Of a stretch of 64,000 nucleotides of DNA, positions 61,453-64,000 are shown one piece after another. Both the position numbers and the translations under genes were made by a program. This DNA is from Tildeniella torsiva UHER 1998/13D (GTDB lineage: Bacteria > Cyanobacteriota > Cyanobacteriia > Phormidesmidales > Phormidesmidaceae), in contig JAHHIH010000014.1 in NCBI GenBank assembly GCA_019358835.1, forward strand, positions 99,602 to 163,601. The letters are read 5' to 3'. The notes beneath the pieces were generated by a model that ran no database searches, had not been told where the DNA came from, and worked only from the letters and a program-made list of their open reading frames with translations. The stretch's first letter is position 1. The number at the start of each line of letters is the position of its first letter.

Positions 61453-62179
61453 TAGTCCCTTATGGCGTTATTGCATGAACAAAGGATTGTGGCAGTGCGG
61501 CGTGATAAGTTTTGAATTCTCTCTCCGAGGTTTTCATGAAAATGAAACTCACCATCTGTAACTAGTTGGACTATACCGCAGGATGGAAATAAAGGGCAAG
61601 TTGGGATGGTCAAATTTGGCAACTGGCCTATACCGAGTTACAACACATTGCGGAACTAACTGACACAGTAACAACAGTGGGCAAAGTAGTTTCGCAAGTA
61701 CCTAAGTAACTGGGTGTAATTAAGCTGAAGAGGTTGGCGGGGGTAAAGGGGGAGAAGCCTCATCCCTAGGGGGGAGCTCCCAAATCCCTTCTCACAATTA
61801 ATTATGCTTACCTACCTACTTGAACAGAGTTTGATTCCCAGTGCTGCCATTTTGAGAATTATAGAAGGGTCAATTTAAGGATAGCTGCCCCTTATCTTTC
61901 AACAATTAGGCAGGGATTGGATATGGTAAGGCAATATCCTTTGCCATTACGATCCGTACCATTCTAAACATTAGCTCCGTCATTTAAGTGAGTTTTTGCG
62001 ATCGCCTCAGAAAATTTTGAGCTTGAAAATTTCCACTGCAAAAAAATAGACATCCCTTCTAAAAAATTCCCTTATTCATTTTTTTGGCTCTAACTTTCCT
62101 CGTAGCGAGACGGCTCTGGGGAACGGCTAGGTTTAGCCAAGTCAGGGGTGCCACAGAACTGAGGGGGGAGGGGTCAGCC
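61453..62179. other. Intergenic region, possible gene remnant
   Basis: No full gene is seen. At 61,593-61,709 a stop-to-stop plus-strand stretch of 38 codons is protein-like (SWDGQIWQLAYTELQHIAEL, TDTVTTVGKVVSQVPK) but has no start, so it may be a decayed small gene. G-rich and A-rich tracts follow to 62,160. A HIP1 site lies at 62,007. Confidence 0.35.
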
Positions 62180-62308
62180 TTAACCATCCCCTACTATCTC
62201 TCTTAGCTCATCAGTATTCAAGCTTGGTGATCTGGCTAAACGCTCCAACACTTCAGAGCGGGTAAGCCCAAGCTCATCAGCTACGCCACCGATCGCAGCG
62301 ATCGCCAA
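62180..62308 (-). CDS. Possible small RHH-like protein coupled to the HTH gene
   Basis: 42 aa from TTG at 62308, directly after the HTH stop (TAAGTTG). It reads LAIAAIGGVADELGLTRSEV then LERLARSPSLNTDELREIVG, clearly protein-like, with a helix pattern seen in small DNA-binding proteins. It may also be the tail of an older, frameshifted repressor gene. Confidence 0.35.
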   Translation of the reverse strand: MAIAAIGGVADELGLTRSEVLERLARSPSLNTDELREIVGDG

Positions 62309-62309
62309 C

Positions 62310-62534
62310 TTACTCAGTACCAGGGATATACCTCAACAGATCCCCTGGCTGACAATCCAGCACTTTACACAAAAGCTCTAAGGTTTCTACATCCACCCTC
62401 CTAGGTGGATTGTTCCTTAACTTCGAGATTGTCCCTAAATGCAATCCCGTGAGTTCATGCAGCTTTTGATTATCTATCTCACGGTCTGCCATTACAGCCG
62501 CAAGCCTCCACTTGATGGGCATATCAGGGGGCAT
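62310..62534 (-). CDS. XRE/YozG-type HTH repressor
   Basis: 74 aa from ATG 62534, supported by GAGGTAGAGTAACC just upstream; a longer start at 62618 would place the operators inside the gene. The HTH is NQKLHELTGLHLGTISKLRN and then VDVETLELLCKVLDCQPGDL, as in Cro/CI-like YozG proteins. Two palindromic sites lie between it and the divergent small genes, so autoregulation is likely. Confidence 0.8.
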   Translation of the reverse strand: MPPDMPIKWRLAAVMADREIDNQKLHELTGLHLGTISKLRNNPPRRVDVETLELLCKVLDCQPGDLLRYIPGTE

Positions 62535-62550
62535 GGTTACTCTACCTCGA

Positions 62551-62567
62551 TTCATTCTATCGGTGAA
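62551..62567. promoter_or_regulatory. Putative operator O1 (TTCATTC-TAT-CGGTGAA)
   Basis: 17-bp site with one arm identical to the perfect palindrome O2. An overlapping dyad GGTGAATAAATTCATC lies at 62562-62577. It is 17 bp upstream of the HTH gene start, where it could block its promoter. Confidence 0.55.
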
Positions 62568-62607
62568 TAAATTCATCGTAACATATTCCCAAATAACCGA
62601 AACAATG

Positions 62608-62637
62608 TTGACGTTCACCGTTTCGGTGAATTAGAAT
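62608..62637 (+). promoter_or_regulatory. Sigma70-type promoter for the small-gene operon
   Basis: -35 TTGACG (62608-62613) and -10 TAGAAT (62632-62637), spacing 18 bp. The operator O2 fills the spacer. Transcription would run into the genes at 62,758-63,793. Confidence 0.65.
62614..62630. promoter_or_regulatory. Putative operator O2, perfect palindrome TTCACCG-TTT-CGGTGAA
   Basis: Perfect 7-bp inverted repeat with 3-bp centre, lying between the -35 and -10 of the plus-strand promoter. Its centre is 63 bp from the centre of O1, about six helical turns. Confidence 0.7.
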
Positions 62638-62757
62638 AAGGGTATGAAAACAAGCAAGCCGGTGGGATAAGGAGCCACAGCCACGGCAAAACGGTGCCAA
62701 CGGGATGCAACCCCAGCGACAAAGCAATTTAGACAATGACCATTTGAGGAAAACCCA

Positions 62758-62940
62758 ATGATTCGAGGAGTATCAATCGGAGTACCGCTCCATTCAGAAA
62801 CCAATGTCTACGCCTTCTGGCTAGAACGTCGATCGTGCATTCACTTTGTTGTGGAACGCCTAACCAAGGCGACCGGGGCATCGATCTGGAAAGGGTTCAC
62901 TACTGAGAGTGAAGCCCTGGAATGGATCAAAAAATACTGA
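62758..62940 (+). CDS. Small unknown protein, first gene of phage-like operon
   Basis: 60 aa: MIRGVSIGVPLHSETNVYAF then WLERRSCIHFVVERLTKATG and EALEWIKKY. Alpha-beta composition. TTTGAGGAAAACCC gives a ribosome-binding site 9 nt upstream of the ATG. Unknown family. Confidence 0.6.
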   Translation: MIRGVSIGVPLHSETNVYAFWLERRSCIHFVVERLTKATGASIWKGFTTESEALEWIKKY

Positions 62941-63013
62941 ACGGCAAAGGGAGAACAGATGCTTAGCGGCTTGCTCTCCCTCCTAAACCCACTACTACAT
63001 AGGTCTAACGTCA

Positions 63014-63295
63014 ATGATAGTTTCTCTAGCTAACTACGAACAGGCCAAACAAGCTCAGCTTGAGCAGGATTGCATAAACGCCAGCATTGAGCAGGGCGTA
63101 GAGGATGCGATCAAAGGGCTACCCGATTACACACGCATTGTTGAAGATCCGCTCTATCGGGCATCGCTGGTTAAGGAGCTGCTGAAAATGTCGGCTGAAA
63201 TGAGAGGCCGATATCACCAGCAGCAGACCCACGCTTTCGGGTCATGGGGCGCTAGCTTCGACAGCTCCAACACAAGCGAAATCGGCGAATTTTAG
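63014..63295 (+). CDS. Small helical protein of the same operon
   Basis: 93 aa: MIVSLANYEQAKQAQLEQDC, then helical ASIEQGVEDAIKGLPDYTRI and LVKELLKMSAEMRGRYHQQQ, with a Ser-rich tail. No recognised domain. Confidence 0.6.
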   Translation: MIVSLANYEQAKQAQLEQDCINASIEQGVEDAIKGLPDYTRIVEDPLYRASLVKELLKMSAEMRGRYHQQQTHAFGSWGASFDSSNTSEIGEF

Positions 63296-63352
63296 CCACC
63301 TGGGGAGGGCGTTCCCTCCCTTGCCCTTCATCCTTTTACAGTCTTCAAAACA

Positions 63353-63793
63353 ATGGCACAACTACTCATTGCAACCCTGGCTAAGACACCTCGACAAGTC
63401 AACACTAAGCATGGTTCTCGCACTGTGGCCGATATCCGGCTTGAGGATGGCACCGAACAGACCCTATGGCGACCCGCTAACGATCCAACCTTAACCGCCT
63501 TACGGGAAGGGGCAACCATTCAGCTCACGCGAGATTCTAAAGGCAAGCTCAGCTTGATTGAGAATGCCCTACAGGTCATTACACCAGCACCGGGGCATGA
63601 ATCCCCAGCCAGTGCTAGAGAGGCGTATCTATCGGCCCTAGAGCGGGTATCTAACCGATATCAAGCTTGCATTACCAAGGCTAAGCAGGTTTGGGCTACT
63701 GACTACTCAGAGGATGAGCTTAAGGCGTTGCCAGATCTGCTACACAGCACCGCCGCAAGCCTATTTATCGAAGCCAACAAAATGATCCGTTAA
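63353..63793 (+). CDS. Unknown protein with OB-like N-terminal part
   Basis: 146 aa. Residues 1-75 have a beta pattern (LLIATLAKTPRQVNTKHGSR, VADIRLEDGTEQTLWRPAND, ATIQLTRDSKGKLSLIE) like a small OB fold or SSB-like domain. Residues 80-146 are helical (AREAYLSALERVSNRYQACI). A single-strand-DNA role in the element is possible but unproven. Last gene of the three-gene unit. Confidence 0.65.
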   Translation: MAQLLIATLAKTPRQVNTKHGSRTVADIRLEDGTEQTLWRPANDPTLTALREGATIQLTRDSKGKLSLIENALQVITPAPGHESPASAREAYLSALERVSNRYQACITKAKQVWATDYSEDELKALPDLLHSTAASLFIEANKMIR

Positions 63794-63879
63794 TCATTCC
63801 CAAGGGCAGGCGATCGCGTCTGCCCTATTTGTTTTTAATCGTACGATGCAACCTTGAGCGATAAAGATGAAACCGGGTG

Positions 63880-63892
63880 CATCCCAGTCTTG
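63880..63892. other. Putative ISKra4-type right-end motif GGGTGCATCCC
   Basis: The palindrome-like GGGTGCATCCC lies 10 bp beyond the transposase stop, where cyanobacterial ISKra4 elements carry this kind of terminal sequence. Based on recollection of such ends. Confidence 0.35.
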
Positions 63893-63898
63893 CAAGAC

Positions 63899-64000
63899 TC
63901 ACCTTGAGAAATAGCCATTGAGATACGCGCACCGATGATGCAGCACTTGTTGCACGTTGACTTCGTCCCACTGAGCGCCCGAAATCTTCAGGCGACGCCC
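63899..64000 (-). CDS. ISKra4-like transposase, C-terminal part (5' end outside window)
   Basis: 33 codons read in from the window edge: GRRLKISGAQWDEVNVQQVL then HHRCAYLNGYFSR and TGA. The pattern W(S/D)xxxxxxVLxxRxxYLNG is typical of the C-terminus of ISKra4-type transposases. The rest of the gene lies beyond 64,000, so integrity is unknown. Confidence 0.6.
   Translation of the reverse strand, partial: GRRLKISGAQWDEVNVQQVLHHRCAYLNGYFSR

Noticed and set aside
61453..62179. Possible full gene in the island gap
   Set aside because: Only a 38-codon protein-like stretch without a start was found; kept as a remnant note only.

Overview
The window is a chromosomal segment of a filamentous cyanobacterium, most like the Leptolyngbya/Nodosilinea group. 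The octamer GCGATCGC (HIP1) recurs throughout, and many small products belong to families found mainly in cyanobacteria (TIGR04376-like, Npun_F0813-like, DUF4079, DUF1997, DUF4112, a Nostoc-type dynamin-like GTPase). I name the lineage by inference only; there is no rRNA here. All family names rest on reading the translations, not on database searches.

Positions 1 to about 48,040 form a GC-rich core with little mobile DNA. In order it holds a membrane-protein tail, a TIGR04376-like coiled-coil protein, a Na+/H+ antiporter with a TrkA-like NAD-binding protein, lumenal or periplasmic unknowns, a cupin, murG, pyrC, a DsbA-like protein, DUF4112, DUF1997, SAM hydrolase + moaC, tRNA-Arg(ACG), an MFS exporter, DUF1643, a rhomboid protease, tRNA-Arg(UCU), a small membrane-protein operon (DUF4126, unknown, holin-like), an ABC-2 permease, ppsA, DUF4331, an atypical SDR, a second DUF1997, DUF4079, an M48 TPR-protease, a LuxR regulator, rhodanese, pentapeptide-repeat and GNAT genes, a pseudouridine-synthase-like protein, a DnaJ protein, a phosphatase-like protein, a peroxiredoxin-like protein and a PhnD-like lipoprotein. 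A signalling and conflict cluster follows at 39.7-46 kb: a cyclase-kinase fusion with two C-terminal repeats, a Uma2 protein, a TIR protein with a death-like C-terminal domain, and a dynamin-like GTPase. A degenerate array of eleven 21-bp repeats lies between the last two. An amidohydrolase ends the core.

At 48,046-48,099 only the 3' part of a tRNA-Val(GAC) remains, on the minus strand. A tyrosine integrase begins 126 bp further on and base composition drops clearly. This is the left end of an integrated element that runs past the window end (at least 15.9 kb), because no intact tRNA-Val is found. Its first part is a replication/integration module: integrase, excisionase-like protein, HTH protein, archaeo-eukaryotic-type primase, a ribbon-helix-helix-like protein and an XRE repressor. 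Next come cargo and scars: a GUN4-like lipoprotein, IS256 and ISKra4 transposase remnants, a REC-PAS-GGDEF-EAL regulator with a GAF histidine kinase, a 105-bp MITE, a Cys-rich mini-protein and an unusual diaminopimelate-decarboxylase-like enzyme. From 62.2 kb a second phage-like control region shows an HTH repressor divergent from three small genes, with palindromic operators in the promoter region. The window ends inside the 3' part of an ISKra4-type transposase.

The most notable items are the TIR/dynamin pair with its in-frame 21-bp array, the cyclase-kinase fusion, the primase-bearing island with its operators, a pseudouridine-synthase-like protein whose catalytic Asp is Gly, and the PLP decarboxylase with an unexplained C-terminal domain.
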